Below are positions 1 to 9,157 of a stretch of 52,443 nucleotides of DNA, piece by piece. This stretch comes from Komagataeibacter europaeus LMG 18890. GTDB lineage: Bacteria > Pseudomonadota > Alphaproteobacteria > Acetobacterales > Acetobacteraceae. The stretch is taken from NCBI RefSeq assembly GCF_000285295.1, contig NZ_CADP01000007.1, forward strand, positions 35,075-87,517. Reading direction: 5' to 3'. Under the pieces are notes generated by a model. The model did not search any database. It was not told where the DNA came from and saw only the letters and a program-made list of their open reading frames with translations. How positions within the stretch are numbered: position 1 is the stretch's first letter; each line of letters begins with the position of its first letter. A program made the translations under genes and the position numbers.

Positions 1-1299
1 GCGTGCTGGGCGGCCGCCGTGGTGGTCGGTGTGGTTGCGGTGGGTTTCGCCATGGCGGCGGACGCGGCGGCCACGGTGCGCAACCATATCATCGGCATCA
101 GCCCATGGATCATGCTGGCGCTTACGCCGGGGGGGCTGGCGCTGTCCACGTGGCTGACGCGCACATGGTTCCGTGGCGCGCAGGGCAGCGGCATTCCCCA
201 GACCATCGCGACGCTGCACCTTGAAAACTTCGCCATCATCGACCGGCTGCTGTCGCTGCGGGTGGCGGCGGGCAAGATCCTGCTGACCACGCTGGGGCTG
301 GTGGCTGGCGCCTCCATCGGGCGCGAGGGGCCAAGCGTGCAGATCGGCGCCGCCATCATGCATGCCTGCGGGCGGTGGCTGAACCTGTCCACCATCAGCA
401 TGCGCCGCGGGCTGATCCTGGCGGGTGGGGCATCGGGCGTATCGGCGGCGTTCAATACGCCGCTGGCCGGCATCGTGTTCGCGATCGAGGAACTCAGCCA
501 CTCATTCGAACAGCGCACCAGCGGCACCATGCTGACGGGGGTGATCCTGTCGGGCGTGACTGCCATCGCGCTGGTGGGAAACTACAGCTATTTCGGCCAT
601 ACCGACGTGGTGGTGCCGATCGGCATAAGCTGGATCGCGGTACCCACCTGCGGCATCCTTGGCGGGATCGGGGGCGGCGTGTTTTCGGCCATCCTGATCC
701 GGGCCACGCGTGGCCTGCCCGGCGGGGTGGGGCGCTTTGCCCGTGGCAGACCGATGGCGTTTGCCGCGACCTGCGGGCTGTTGCTGGCGATCATCGGCAT
801 TGCATCGGACGGCATCACCTACGGCACCGGCTATGAACAGGCGCATGAAATCATTGAAGGCAAGACGCATTATCCCGCATCCTTCTTCATCCTGAAATTC
901 ATCGCCACCATCATTTCCTACTGTTCGGGCATTCCGGGGGGACTGTTCGCGCCCTCGCTGGCCATCGGGGCGGGGTTTGGCGGATGGGTGGCGCAGTTCC
1001 TGCCGCACACCACGCCGGGGGCCGTGGTGCTGCTGGGCACGGTCGCCTATTTTTCCGCCGTGGTGCAGTCGCCACTGACCGCATCGGTGATCGTCATGGA
1101 AATGTGCGACAACCAGCAGGTGACGCTGGCGCTGCTGGCCACGTCATTCCTTGCCTATGGCGTCTCGCGCATGATCTGTTCGCAGCCGCTTTACGCGGCC
1201 CTGGCCGAAGCATTCCTTGACGGCATGGCCTCGGCCCCCAGGCCCCCCGTGGCGACGCCACGGCCGCCGCCTGCATCGCCGCTACCTGCCGCGCGCTGA
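1..1299 (+). CDS. ClC-family chloride channel/transporter, 5' end outside window
   Basis: Polytopic membrane protein of the voltage-gated chloride channel (ClC) family, which moves Cl- across the inner membrane, often in exchange for protons. The frame is open to base 1, so the N-terminus lies outside the window; about 433 residues are visible. Family motifs can be read in order: GSGIPQT (selectivity filter 1), GREGPSVQIGA carrying the gating glutamate, SAAFNTPLAG, and GIPGGLFAPSLAIGAGFG in the second half. The C-terminus is a short Pro/Ala-rich tail with no CBS domains. The gene converges on the following glycosyltransferase and overlaps it by 18 bp at the stop. Family assignment is firm; the transported ion and the channel-versus-antiporter mode are inferred. 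Confidence 0.93.
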   Translation, partial: ACWAAAVVVGVVAVGFAMAADAAATVRNHIIGISPWIMLALTPGGLALSTWLTRTWFRGAQGSGIPQTIATLHLENFAIIDRLLSLRVAAGKILLTTLGLVAGASIGREGPSVQIGAAIMHACGRWLNLSTISMRRGLILAGGASGVSAAFNTPLAGIVFAIEELSHSFEQRTSGTMLTGVILSGVTAIALVGNYSYFGHTDVVVPIGISWIAVPTCGILGGIGGGVFSAILIRATRGLPGGVGRFARGRPMAFAATCGLLLAIIGIASDGITYGTGYEQAHEIIEGKTHYPASFFILKFIATIISYCSGIPGGLFAPSLAIGAGFGGWVAQFLPHTTPGAVVLLGTVAYFSAVVQSPLTASVIVMEMCDNQQVTLALLATSFLAYGVSRMICSQPLYAALAEAFLDGMASAPRPPVATPRPPPASPLPAAR

Positions 1300-2319
1300 C
1301 AGCACGCGTTCATACAGCGCAAGCCACTGCGCGGTTACGGCCTGGCGGGTAAAATGCGCTTCGTAATCCCGCCTGCCGCCTGCGACGATCCGCGCGGCCA
1401 GTGCCGGGTCGTCCAGCACGCGCTGCATGGCGGTGGCCAGCGCGGGCGCTTCATCAATGGGCACCAGCATGCCATTATCCCCGTCGCGCACATGCGCGCG
1501 CGGCCCGGCGGCCGCACACGCCACCAGCGGCACATCCGCCGACCAGGCATCCAGAATGACAGTGCCAAAAGGCTCATAACGCGACGGCAGCACGCATATG
1601 TCCGCCGCCGCCAGCAAAGCTCCCCGATCCGAACGCCAGCCCAGGAAATGCACCCGGTCCGCAATACCCAGACGGGCCGCCTGGGCCGCAAGGGCCGCCT
1701 TCAGTTCCCCTTCCCCCGCCAGCCACACATGGCAGCGCGGCAGCAGGGGCAGCGCATCCAGCAGCGTTTCCAGTCCCTTGGCCGGATGCAGCCGCGACAG
1801 CACCAGCAACACCGGCGCATCATCTGGCGTATCCAGCGACTGGCGGGAAACCGGCGCCTGCGGCATGACGGAGGGAAAGGTCGGCACATAGGCCACCCGG
1901 TCAGGTGGCGCGCCCCGTTCGCGCATGGATTCGGCCATATCCGGCGTGCATCCCACGAACCAGTCGCAATGCGCAAACGGGCGCAGATCCTTGTAATTGC
2001 CAAACCAGCCAATGACGGGAACACCCGTATGCGCCGGCACCAGTTCTGCCGCCCGGCGCAGCCAGCAATGGATCAGGTCGGGCTGCATGCGTTCGATCAG
2101 GCGATGCAGCGCATGGCGGATCAGGGGACGCAGGGGCAGGCGCAGCGGGCCTGTTTCCACCGCCATGCCCGCATGCCGCAGTTCCCTGCTGCGGGGGGCG
2201 GCAGGATGCATGACCACGCGTTGCGTCAGTCCCGCCATGTGCAGGCTGAGCATGACATCGGTGGAATACAGTTCAGCCCCACCATTGCCCCGGGCGGCCA
2301 TGATATGAAGTACGCGCAT
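1282..2319 (-). CDS. Glycosyltransferase family 4
   Basis: A 345-residue GT-B fold retaining glycosyltransferase of the GT4 type, acting in the cytoplasm on an unknown sugar acceptor. The N-terminal part has the glycine-rich donor loop MAARGNGGAE. The C-terminal half has the usual blocks: LVLSRLHPAKGLETLLDA (phosphate-binding region), VHFLGWRSD, and the ExxxxxGxxxLEA-like signature PSRYEPFGTVILDAWSADVP. I chose the ATG at 2319, which follows a GGGG-rich Shine-Dalgarno; a TTG four codons upstream is the alternative. Its neighbours (channel, WD40 protein) do not reveal the pathway. A copy of the dispersed hairpin repeat lies directly upstream, between this gene and the WD40 gene. Confidence 0.88.
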   Translation of the reverse strand: MRVLHIMAARGNGGAELYSTDVMLSLHMAGLTQRVVMHPAAPRSRELRHAGMAVETGPLRLPLRPLIRHALHRLIERMQPDLIHCWLRRAAELVPAHTGVPVIGWFGNYKDLRPFAHCDWFVGCTPDMAESMRERGAPPDRVAYVPTFPSVMPQAPVSRQSLDTPDDAPVLLVLSRLHPAKGLETLLDALPLLPRCHVWLAGEGELKAALAAQAARLGIADRVHFLGWRSDRGALLAAADICVLPSRYEPFGTVILDAWSADVPLVACAAAGPRAHVRDGDNGMLVPIDEAPALATAMQRVLDDPALAARIVAGGRRDYEAHFTRQAVTAQWLALYERVLSARGR

Positions 2320-2339
2320 AACGCCCCGCAATTCATGAA

Positions 2340-2428
2340 AAGTTCCTGGTTAAGCCTTTTGCAAGAAACTTCAGCGAACGCCGCCTTTTTTCAAAAAAGG
2401 CGGCACCCAGAAACCTTTATGACTTAAC
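2340..2428. repeat. Dispersed double-hairpin repeat, copy 1
   Basis: AT-rich insert between GC-rich genes. A perfect stem, GCCGCC-T6 paired with A6-GGCGGC, spans 2380-2404 and is followed by CACCCAGAAACCTTTAT. The left half (AAGTTCCTGGTTAAGCC...) is a degenerate first hairpin. The same layout recurs near 15666, 23568, 39085, 39272, 46205 and 48170. With T-runs on both strands it could end transcription of the WD40 gene. Confidence 0.8.
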
Positions 2429-2433
2429 CCGTT

Positions 2434-3498
2434 TTATTTGGCGCTCAGGTCCACAACGCAGGCGCGGCCATCTTCCGAACCAAAGGCAAGGCAGCAGCCA
2501 TCGGGACTGAATTCCAGCGCCGTCACCGCGCCCGACCCGCCGATGCATACCGGCAGGATACGCTGCGCCCCGGTATCGGCCATCAGCACCGATCCGTCGG
2601 CAAACCCCGCCGCCACAATATCATGGACGGGATGACAGGCGACACGGGTGCACATGACGCCCGGCAGGCCGCCGGCCTCGGCCGGGGGCTTGCCCATCGG
2701 GCCGCCACCAAAGAACGGCCACATCACGATGGTGTCCGCCCCGCTGGTCACCAGCCACTTGCCATTGCGGGTAAAGGCCATGGACTGCACCTTGGACGGA
2801 TAACCGCTCATGCGCATGTTATGCCCGTCCGACAGCCGCCAGCCATGCAGTTCCGATTCCTGCATGGATGTGACCAGCGCCTCACCGGCGGGATGGATGG
2901 CGATGCCGATATGGCTGCCCTTCCATTCCAGCGGACGCACGGTATCCACCTTCGCCTGCACGAACCACATTGATGCGCCATTATAGTGTGAGGCGGCAAT
3001 CCGCTTGCCCTTGGCATCGAACACGATGCCGCTGACGGTGGAAGGATGATCCAGCACCTTCAGCGTGGTCTGCCCGTCGGCATCGCGCAGTTCGACCTGC
3101 TTGCCCGATGCAAAGGCGATCACGCCGCCCTTGCCATTGGTCCATGTCGTGATGTGCTCGATCCAGCGGCGACCTTTTGCAAGGTCCGTGACGCTGCCAT
3201 CGGCGCCGACACGGCGCAGGGCGTTGTCATCGCCACCGGTCAGGAAGCCGGTGGGGGCGGCATCGGGCGCAATGGCAAGGATCGCGCCATCATGCACGGT
3301 CATGACGTTCCATGCATTCGACTGGCCCCAGTCCGCCCGGTCCGCCACCATGATGTCGCCCTCACCCGTGGCGAAGGCGACCTGCTGGCTGTCGCGTGAG
3401 ATGGCGCAGCCGGTAATCTGGCCTTCCATCTGGCGCATGGCCCCACGGCGTTCCAGCAGGCCGGTGGCGGGGATGGTATCGTTTACGGTATCGCTCAT
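2434..3498 (-). CDS. WD40-repeat protein, partner of CobW-type GTPase
   Basis: A 354-residue protein built almost wholly from WD40-like blades. Repeats with the rhythm 'xxVAFATGEGDIMVAD', 'FTRNGKWLVTSGADTIVMW' and 'FSPDGCCLAFGSEDGRACVV' recur about every 40-45 residues, so a seven-bladed propeller is plausible. No signal peptide or enzyme motif is visible, so it probably acts as a cytoplasmic scaffold or binding platform. Its ATG overlaps the stop of the upstream CobW-type GTPase by 4 bp (ATGA), implying translational coupling and a shared role, possibly in metal handling. The biochemical function is unknown. Confidence 0.85.
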   Translation of the reverse strand: MSDTVNDTIPATGLLERRGAMRQMEGQITGCAISRDSQQVAFATGEGDIMVADRADWGQSNAWNVMTVHDGAILAIAPDAAPTGFLTGGDDNALRRVGADGSVTDLAKGRRWIEHITTWTNGKGGVIAFASGKQVELRDADGQTTLKVLDHPSTVSGIVFDAKGKRIAASHYNGASMWFVQAKVDTVRPLEWKGSHIGIAIHPAGEALVTSMQESELHGWRLSDGHNMRMSGYPSKVQSMAFTRNGKWLVTSGADTIVMWPFFGGGPMGKPPAEAGGLPGVMCTRVACHPVHDIVAAGFADGSVLMADTGAQRILPVCIGGSGAVTALEFSPDGCCLAFGSEDGRACVVDLSAK

Positions 3499-4496
3499 TT
3501 CGCACGGCAGCTTTCAAAACCGCGGCGAAGCTGCGGACGGTTGAGGTTACGGCCAATGAAGACCAGGCGGGAGACACGCGGCTCACCTTCCTTCCACGGG
3601 CCGATGAAGCCGCCATCGGCCATCATGTGCACGGCCTGGAAGGCGAAACGCTGGTCCTCGCCAGCGTAGTTCAGGATGCCCTTGGCGCGCAGGATGTCGG
3701 CCCCCTGTTCCTGCAGCACCGCGCCGATCCATGCCTGGAACTTGGCGGCGTCCAGCGGTTCTTCCACTTCATAGGACAGGGAAGTCACGTCCGCTTCATG
3801 GGAATGGCTGGTATCCTCAAGGAAACGCGGCGCGTGTTCCAGCGCGCGCTGCAGGTCGAACCCGCCCTGGTCCAGCACATCGGACAACGGCACGTCGCCG
3901 CGCTGCGCGCGGTGGATGCGCCCGACGGCGTTGATGGAACGGATGCGCGATTCGATGGTGGCCAGCGCCACTTCGTCCACAAGGTCGGTCTTGTTGAGGA
4001 TGATGACATCGGCAAACGCGATCTGGTTCACCGCTTCCGGGCTTTCATCAAGCGTCTGGATGACGTTGTAGGCATCGACCACCGTGACCACGGCGTCCAG
4101 CCGGGTCTTGCCGCGCACGTCCTCGTCCACGAAAAAGGTCTGGGCGACGGGGGCGGGATCGGCCAGGCCGGTAGTCTCGACAATGATGCCGTCGAACTTC
4201 GCCCGGCGCTTCATGAGGTTGCCGAGAATGCGGATCAGGTCGCCGCGCACGGTGCAGCAGATGCAGCCGTTGTTCATCTCGAACACTTCCTCGTCGGCAT
4301 CCACCACGAGGTCGTTGTCCACGCCAAGTTCACCGAACTCGTTCACCACCACCGCGTATTTGCGGCCGTGCTGCGCCGTCAGGATATGGTTGAGCAGCGT
4401 GGTCTTGCCCGCCCCCAGGAATCCCGTCAGCACCGTAACCGGCACGAGGGTGTTCTGGGCTGTGGCGTCTGGCGACGCCTGAACGGTATCGGACAT
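3495..4496 (-). CDS. CobW/COG0523-family GTPase, putative metallochaperone
   Basis: A 333-residue G3E-class P-loop GTPase of the CobW/YjiA/ZigA type. The Walker A motif GFLGAGKTT is at residues 25-33, the metal-binding CXCC motif (CICC) is at 78-81, and NKTD gives guanine specificity near residue 168. The C-terminal CobW_C domain (roughly 230-325) ends with the family's 'RLVFIGRNL' strand. Members load or deliver zinc, cobalt or other metals using GTP. There is no His-rich stretch, so the metal cannot be guessed. First gene of a two-gene unit with the WD40 protein (4-bp overlap). I found no convincing Zur-type palindrome in the 120 bp upstream. Confidence 0.9.
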   Translation of the reverse strand: MSDTVQASPDATAQNTLVPVTVLTGFLGAGKTTLLNHILTAQHGRKYAVVVNEFGELGVDNDLVVDADEEVFEMNNGCICCTVRGDLIRILGNLMKRRAKFDGIIVETTGLADPAPVAQTFFVDEDVRGKTRLDAVVTVVDAYNVIQTLDESPEAVNQIAFADVIILNKTDLVDEVALATIESRIRSINAVGRIHRAQRGDVPLSDVLDQGGFDLQRALEHAPRFLEDTSHSHEADVTSLSYEVEEPLDAAKFQAWIGAVLQEQGADILRAKGILNYAGEDQRFAFQAVHMMADGGFIGPWKEGEPRVSRLVFIGRNLNRPQLRRGFESCRAK

Positions 4497-4616
4497 GTGG
4501 CCTCCGGTCTTTTCAAATTGCCTGCATCATGCGTGGCGTAAGCCTTGTGTGCCCAGATATAGGGCCATGGGGCGGCGTGTCCCATACCCGGCGGCACAGA
4601 AAAACGGAAAAGAGGG

Positions 4617-5714
4617 TCAGGCCCCGCCCCGGTGCAGGGCTGCATCACGCATCGCATCGCGGCAGGCACGGGCATGTTCGATGCTGAAACGCGCGGCCTG
4701 CACCCGGCCGCGTGCAGTCAGGGCTTCACGCGCGGGCAGATCGTCCATCAACCCGGCCATGGCCCGGGCCAGCCCCGTTGCGGGTTCGGGCGCGCACAGC
4801 AGGCCGCCATTCTCCACCACTTCGGGCAGTCCGCCCACCGGGGACGCGATCAGGGCGGCCCCGGCGGCCATGGCCTCCAGCGCCGTCATGCCGAATGGCT
4901 CGGGCCAGCGGCTGGGCACGACCACGATGGCCGCCTGCGCCATGGCCGCCAGAACATCCGCATGTGGCCTGTATCCGGTCATGTCCACGCCCGCCGCCGC
5001 GGCTTTGGGCAACAGGTCGGACATGAACGGGGTCAGTGGCGCATCAGTGCGGAAACGGTCGGCGCCGATCATGCGGAAATCCCAGTCGGGATGGGTCCGT
5101 GCAAGCTGTCCGCAGGCGGCGACAAACAGGTCCGCCCCCTTGTCCGCCACCACCCGCCCGGCAAACAGCACGCGGCGCGCGCGCTGCGCCATGGGGGGCA
5201 CCATTGCCGGCAACGCCACGCCATTGGGCGACAGCCCGACCTGCCGCGCGCAGGCCGCGGGCAGGCCGTCAAGGAACCGCTGCCGCACCCAGCCCGATAC
5301 GCAGGCCACATCCATCAACCGCAGCAGGTCACGACGCTGGCCAGGCGTGTCCGCCCCGCGCATGCCCTGCGGGTCGTTATGCAGCACCAGCAGCACGCGC
5401 TGTTCCAGGCGGTGTCGGGCAATGTAATGGGCGGTATCGGGACGGTTGTGGACTTCCACCACGGCGGCGCCCGTCTGGGCCACCGCGCGCGCGATGGCTG
5501 CGGCATAACGCAGGCTGCGTCGCCCCGGTGGCCACAGCCCGGGCTGCACGGCACGGTAGTCATGATCCGGCAGCAGGGATGGCCCGTCCAGCGACGGCCC
5601 CACGATCACGTCCCGCGGCCCCGCAAGGGCGGCGACCTGCAACCCGATCGCCCCCACGGCGCCAGGAGAAAATCCCTCACGCGCGGGCAGTACCACCGCC
5701 ACGCGCCATGGCAT
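4617..5714 (-). CDS. Glycosyltransferase family 4
   Basis: A 365-residue GT4-type glycosyltransferase starting at MPWRVAVVLP. The open frame extends further upstream but that part would overlap the GST gene, and the ATG at 5714 lies just past the GST stop, so it is the likely start. Donor-binding blocks are VLFAGRVVADKGADLFV (about 205-221) and the signature PSRWPEPFGMTALEAMAAGA in the last third. VEVHNRPDTAHY in the N-terminal domain resembles the acceptor-side loop of capsule and EPS transferases. It is last in a minus-strand run mnmA-gst-GT4 with very short spacing, so it may be co-transcribed although its function looks unrelated. Confidence 0.88.
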   Translation of the reverse strand: MPWRVAVVLPAREGFSPGAVGAIGLQVAALAGPRDVIVGPSLDGPSLLPDHDYRAVQPGLWPPGRRSLRYAAAIARAVAQTGAAVVEVHNRPDTAHYIARHRLEQRVLLVLHNDPQGMRGADTPGQRRDLLRLMDVACVSGWVRQRFLDGLPAACARQVGLSPNGVALPAMVPPMAQRARRVLFAGRVVADKGADLFVAACGQLARTHPDWDFRMIGADRFRTDAPLTPFMSDLLPKAAAAGVDMTGYRPHADVLAAMAQAAIVVVPSRWPEPFGMTALEAMAAGAALIASPVGGLPEVVENGGLLCAPEPATGLARAMAGLMDDLPAREALTARGRVQAARFSIEHARACRDAMRDAALHRGGA

Positions 5715-5730
5715 GGTCACGGGCGGCCCC

Positions 5731-6399
5731 TCAGGCAATGTCCTCGAAACGGGACTGCCGCCATTCCGCGGGTTCCTGCGCGGCCTTCTGGTACCAGTCA
5801 TCGACCAGCGGATGCGCGCGCACGGCGGCCATGTAGGCACGCGATTCGGGCGACGGGCTGATGCCATAGGACAGGAAGCGCGAGACGATGGGCGCGAACA
5901 TGGCATCCGCCATGCCGAACGTCGCCCCGAACAGGAACGGACCATCCTTGCCAAAATCCAGCCGGGCCTCGGTCCAGATGGCGTCGATCCGGGCGATATC
6001 CGCATCGATGTCCGGCGTGGTGCCCGCCGCCAGCGGGCGGTTGTCACGACCGATATTCATGGGCATGGCCTGCCGCACGGCGCGGAAACCCGCATGCATT
6101 TCAGCCGAGATGCTGCGGGCATAGGCACGCTGGCGGACATCCTCCGGCCACAGGCCCGGCGTCTGTTCGGCGCAGTATTCACAGATTGCGATGCTTTCCC
6201 ATACCGCAACACCCTTATGTTCCAGATAGGGCACCTTGCCATTGGGCGAAATGGTGCGGATGGCCGGGGTTTCCCCGTTATCGGCCAGCGGGATCACCTG
6301 TTCGCGCACATCCAGCCCGGCCAGACGCACCGCCAGCCACCCGCGCAGCGACCAGGATGAATACCGCCGCGTGCCAATGACCAGAATACCATCACTCAT
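5731..6399 (-). CDS. Glutathione S-transferase family protein
   Basis: A 222-residue soluble protein with a thioredoxin-like N-terminal domain (about 1-80) and an all-alpha C-terminal domain. YSSWSLRGWL near the start carries the Ser used to activate glutathione in this subgroup; NGKVPYLEH supplies the cis-Pro loop; WESIAICEY matches the 'ES' glutathione-binding motif. The later MPMNIGRD block is typical of the YfcF/zeta-like bacterial GSTs. Substrate unknown. The ATG overlaps the mnmA stop by 4 bp, so the two are translationally coupled. Confidence 0.88.
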   Translation of the reverse strand: MSDGILVIGTRRYSSWSLRGWLAVRLAGLDVREQVIPLADNGETPAIRTISPNGKVPYLEHKGVAVWESIAICEYCAEQTPGLWPEDVRQRAYARSISAEMHAGFRAVRQAMPMNIGRDNRPLAAGTTPDIDADIARIDAIWTEARLDFGKDGPFLFGATFGMADAMFAPIVSRFLSYGISPSPESRAYMAAVRAHPLVDDWYQKAAQEPAEWRQSRFEDIA

Positions 6400-7505
6400 G
6401 ACGCCGCCTTTCCTTCGCTTCCGGCCTGAACAGCTTCCGCCCGGCGGATGAAGCCACCGCCCAGCACCCGTGTGCCATCGTACATCACGCAGGCCTGACC
6501 CGGCGCGGGGACCGCCCCTTCATCCAGTTCCACCCGCGCGCCATTGCCATCCGCCTGCCATACCGTGGCGGGCTGGGCGGCTTCGCGCGCGCGGATCTGC
6601 ACCGCGCAACGCATGCCATCCGGCCCCGGCGGGGGCACAAGCCAGTTCATGTCCCGCAGCATAAGCGTGCGGGCCACGGCCTGCGCGCGCGGGCCGATCA
6701 CCACGCGACGGCTGGCGGGTTCGATTCCCACCACCATCTGGCGTTCGCCCTGCCGCATGGCGGCGTTGCCCAGCCGCCTGCTCTGCCCCACGGTGTAGCG
6801 GGTCACACCTTCATGCTGGCCCACCACATGACCGGACCGGTCCACGATTTCACCAGCGCCCGTTACATCGGGACGCAGCTTTTCCACCAGTCCGGCATAG
6901 GAACCATCGGTCACGAAACACAGGTCCTGGCTGTCGGGCTTGGCCGCGACCGCCAGGCCAAAGCGTTCGGCTTCCGCCCGCACGGTGGCCTTGTCGGGCA
7001 TGTCACCCAGCGGGAAGCGCAGGAAATCAAGCTGGTCGCGGGTCGTGGCGAACAGGAACCATGACTGGTCACGCCCGGCGTCAACGGGACGATGCATTTC
7101 CACGCCATCCGGCCCGTCCACGCGGCGGACGTAATGGCCGGTCGCCATGGCATCCACCCCCAGGTCACGCGCCATGCCCAGCAGGTCGGTAAACTTCACG
7201 CCCTGATTGCACGCAACACACGGCACCGGGGTCTCGCCCGCGGCATAGGCATCGGCAAACGTGCCGATCACGCTGTCATGGAAGCGGCGTTCGGCGTCGA
7301 TCACGTAATGGGGAATGCCCAGCCGGTCGGCCACGCGGCGGGCGTCATGAATGTCACGGCCCGCGCAGCATGCGCCCTTTTTCGTGCTTTCGCGCGAATC
7401 ATACAGCTGGAGGGTCGCGCCGATCACCTCGTGTCCCTCGTCCACCAGACGGGCGGCAACGACGGAACTGTCCACCCCGCCGGACATGGCCACAAGAATG
7501 CGCAT
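6396..7505 (-). CDS. mnmA: tRNA-specific 2-thiouridylase MnmA
   Basis: Adds the 2-thio group to U34 of tRNA-Glu, -Gln and -Lys, using ATP to adenylate the uridine and a persulfide as sulfur donor. The PP-loop SGGVDSS is at residues 8-14. The two catalytic cysteines are seen in the family contexts VACNQGVKF and SQDLCFV. The C-terminal beta-barrel ends in the family-typical ARVELDEG and PAPGQACVMY segments. I set the start at MRILVAMSGG (7505; 369 residues) because an upstream in-frame ATG at 7574 would add 23 residues absent from the family. It lies about 120 bp downstream of two cysteine desulfurases and a ferredoxin, fitting sulfur supply for tRNA thiolation. Confidence 0.97.
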   Translation of the reverse strand: MRILVAMSGGVDSSVVAARLVDEGHEVIGATLQLYDSRESTKKGACCAGRDIHDARRVADRLGIPHYVIDAERRFHDSVIGTFADAYAAGETPVPCVACNQGVKFTDLLGMARDLGVDAMATGHYVRRVDGPDGVEMHRPVDAGRDQSWFLFATTRDQLDFLRFPLGDMPDKATVRAEAERFGLAVAAKPDSQDLCFVTDGSYAGLVEKLRPDVTGAGEIVDRSGHVVGQHEGVTRYTVGQSRRLGNAAMRQGERQMVVGIEPASRRVVIGPRAQAVARTLMLRDMNWLVPPPGPDGMRCAVQIRAREAAQPATVWQADGNGARVELDEGAVPAPGQACVMYDGTRVLGGGFIRRAEAVQAGSEGKAAS

Positions 7506-7623
7506 GGCTTGGTTCCACTTCCCGATGACAGGCAATGCCCGCAGGACTATCCGCCCCCGGGCATCGCACGTCAAACATCATGTTGCGCGCGTCTCATGAC
7601 GCGCGGTGTATAACAGGTGCCGG

Positions 7624-7938
7624 TCAGGACGTGCGCGGCAGGCGCACCACCAGACCGTCCAGCGCCTCGGTCATCACGATCTGGCAGCCCAGGCGCGATG
7701 TCTTTTCCAGACCGAAGGCCAGGTCGAGCATATCTTCCTCGTCCTCGGTCGGCGGAGTCAGCCGGGATGCCCATTCGGGGTCCACCACCACATGGCAGGT
7801 GGCGCAGGCCAGCGAGCCCTCGCACGCACCCTCAAGGTCGATCCCGTTCTTGTGAGCGATTTCCAGAACGGACAGGCCCAGCGGGGCCGCGACTTCGCGG
7901 CGGCTGCCGTCACGCTCGATGAATGTTATATGCGCCAT
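7624..7938 (-). CDS. 2Fe-2S ferredoxin, adrenodoxin/ISC type
   Basis: A 104-residue electron carrier with four cluster ligands in the adrenodoxin-like pattern C39-x5-C45-x2-C48-x36-C85 ([10 protein letters not shown] and GCQIV). The start [11 protein letters not shown] at 7938 matches the family length; an upstream ATG 15 codons away would extend into the desulfurase gene. It begins 4 bp beyond the stop of the cysteine desulfurase and probably supplies electrons for Fe-S cluster assembly or persulfide reduction. The loop [11 protein letters not shown] near 61-71 is the acidic interaction helix of this ferredoxin class. No iscU, iscA or hscAB is nearby. Confidence 0.93.
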   Translation of the reverse strand: MAHITFIERDGSRREVAAPLGLSVLEIAHKNGIDLEGACEGSLACATCHVVVDPEWASRLTPPTEDEEDMLDLAFGLEKTSRLGCQIVMTEALDGLVVRLPRTS

Positions 7939-7942
7939 CTTT

Positions 7943-9157
7943 TCATCCTGCCTGTGCTGTGTGCCCGTCATGGGGCGAAACACTGCCTTGCGCGCGGCAC
8001 CGTGCCACGGCCTGGCACAGGATCACCGCCGCGCGATCCACATCGGCGGGTGAGGTATAGCGTCCGACGGCCAGACGCAAGCCTCCGGCGGCCTGAACCG
8101 CATCCAGCCCCATGGCCGTCAGGACATAGGATGGCGTTACTTCGGCCGATGAACAGGCCGATCCGGTGGACAGGCACAGCTGTGGTACCGCCGCCAGCAG
8201 GTCCAGCGCGCGCACGCCGTCAAAGCGCAGGTTGAGGTTTCCCGCCAGCCGCCCGGACCCCGACATGGCGCCATGGACATGGATGCCATCGCAGCCCGCC
8301 CTTAACGCCGCCAGCAGCCGGTCCCGCAACCCCGCGACCCGCGCGCGTTCCGCCGGCCCTTCGTCACGCGCAATACGGCAGGCCGCGCCGAATCCGATCA
8401 CCAGCGGTGCGGGCAGCGTGCCAGAGCGCAGGCCACGTTCCTGCCCGCCACCCGAAAACAGCGGGGTCAGCCGCACGCGCGGCCTGCGGCGCACGAACAG
8501 CGCCCCCACTCCCTTCGGCCCATACAGCTTGTGCCCCGACACGGACGCCAGATCGAGATCCCACGCCCGCACGTCCACATCCATCTTGCCCACCGCCTGC
8601 GCCAGGTCGCTGTGCAGCAGCGCGCCCGCATTGCGGACCAGCGGCGCAAGGGCTGCCATGTCCTGCACCACCCCGGTTTCGTTGTTGGCGGCCATGATGC
8701 TGACCAGCAGGGTCGGCACGCTCAGGGCATCAGCCAGCACGTCAGGGGCCAGCGTGCCATCGGCCCTGACCGGCAGGATCACCGGCTCGCATCCTTCGCG
8801 CGCCAGGTCACGCACCGATTCCAGCACGCATTTATGTTCGGTCGCCAGCGTAATCACCCGCCTGCGCGCGTCCCCCCGGTCCAGCAGGTGACGCACCGCG
8901 CCCTTGATGGCGATGTTGTTGGCCTCTGTCGCACCGGATGTCAGCACGATTTCGCGCACGTCCGCCCCCAGTATCGCAGCCACTTCGGCGCGGGCCTGTT
9001 CCACCGCGTCATGCGCAGCACACCCCGCCGCATGGTCAAGGCTGTGGGGATTGGCGAATCTTTCGGTAAACCATGGCATCATTTCCGCCACCACACGTGG
9101 ATCGCATGGCGTGGTGGCCTGATAGTCGAGATAGATCAGATCATCGGGCATGGTCAT
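7943..9157 (-). CDS. Cysteine desulfurase (IscS/NifS-like), second of tandem pair
   Basis: A 404-residue PLP enzyme taking sulfur from L-cysteine as an enzyme persulfide and releasing alanine. The PLP lysine is K210 in [15 protein letters not shown] holds the cofactor-stacking histidine, and the catalytic cysteine is C335 in [11 protein letters not shown], within the longer loop typical of group I (IscS/NifS) desulfurases. Its ATG overlaps the upstream paralogue's stop by 4 bp, and the ferredoxin follows after 4 bp, so all three form one operon. Sulfur acceptors are inferred: MnmA downstream and Fe-S scaffolds encoded elsewhere. More IscS-like than its partner. Confidence 0.94.
   Translation of the reverse strand: MTMPDDLIYLDYQATTPCDPRVVAEMMPWFTERFANPHSLDHAAGCAAHDAVEQARAEVAAILGADVREIVLTSGATEANNIAIKGAVRHLLDRGDARRRVITLATEHKCVLESVRDLAREGCEPVILPVRADGTLAPDVLADALSVPTLLVSIMAANNETGVVQDMAALAPLVRNAGALLHSDLAQAVGKMDVDVRAWDLDLASVSGHKLYGPKGVGALFVRRRPRVRLTPLFSGGGQERGLRSGTLPAPLVIGFGAACRIARDEGPAERARVAGLRDRLLAALRAGCDGIHVHGAMSGSGRLAGNLNLRFDGVRALDLLAAVPQLCLSTGSACSSAEVTPSYVLTAMGLDAVQAAGGLRLAVGRYTSPADVDRAAVILCQAVARCRAQGSVSPHDGHTAQAG

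Noticed and set aside
2340-2428. Regarding the AT-rich repeat as a CRISPR or tRNA-like element
   Set aside because: It lacks spacers and a cloverleaf; recurrence at gene ends fits a dispersed terminator-like repeat.
5715-6047. N-terminal extension of the GT4 gene by 111 codons
   Set aside because: It would overlap the GST gene in another frame and lacks GT4-like sequence; the start at 5714 is adequate.
6712-6732. GGGTTCGATTCCCACC on the plus strand, like a tRNA T-arm
   Set aside because: It lies inside mnmA coding sequence, and no acceptor, D or anticodon stem can be built upstream.
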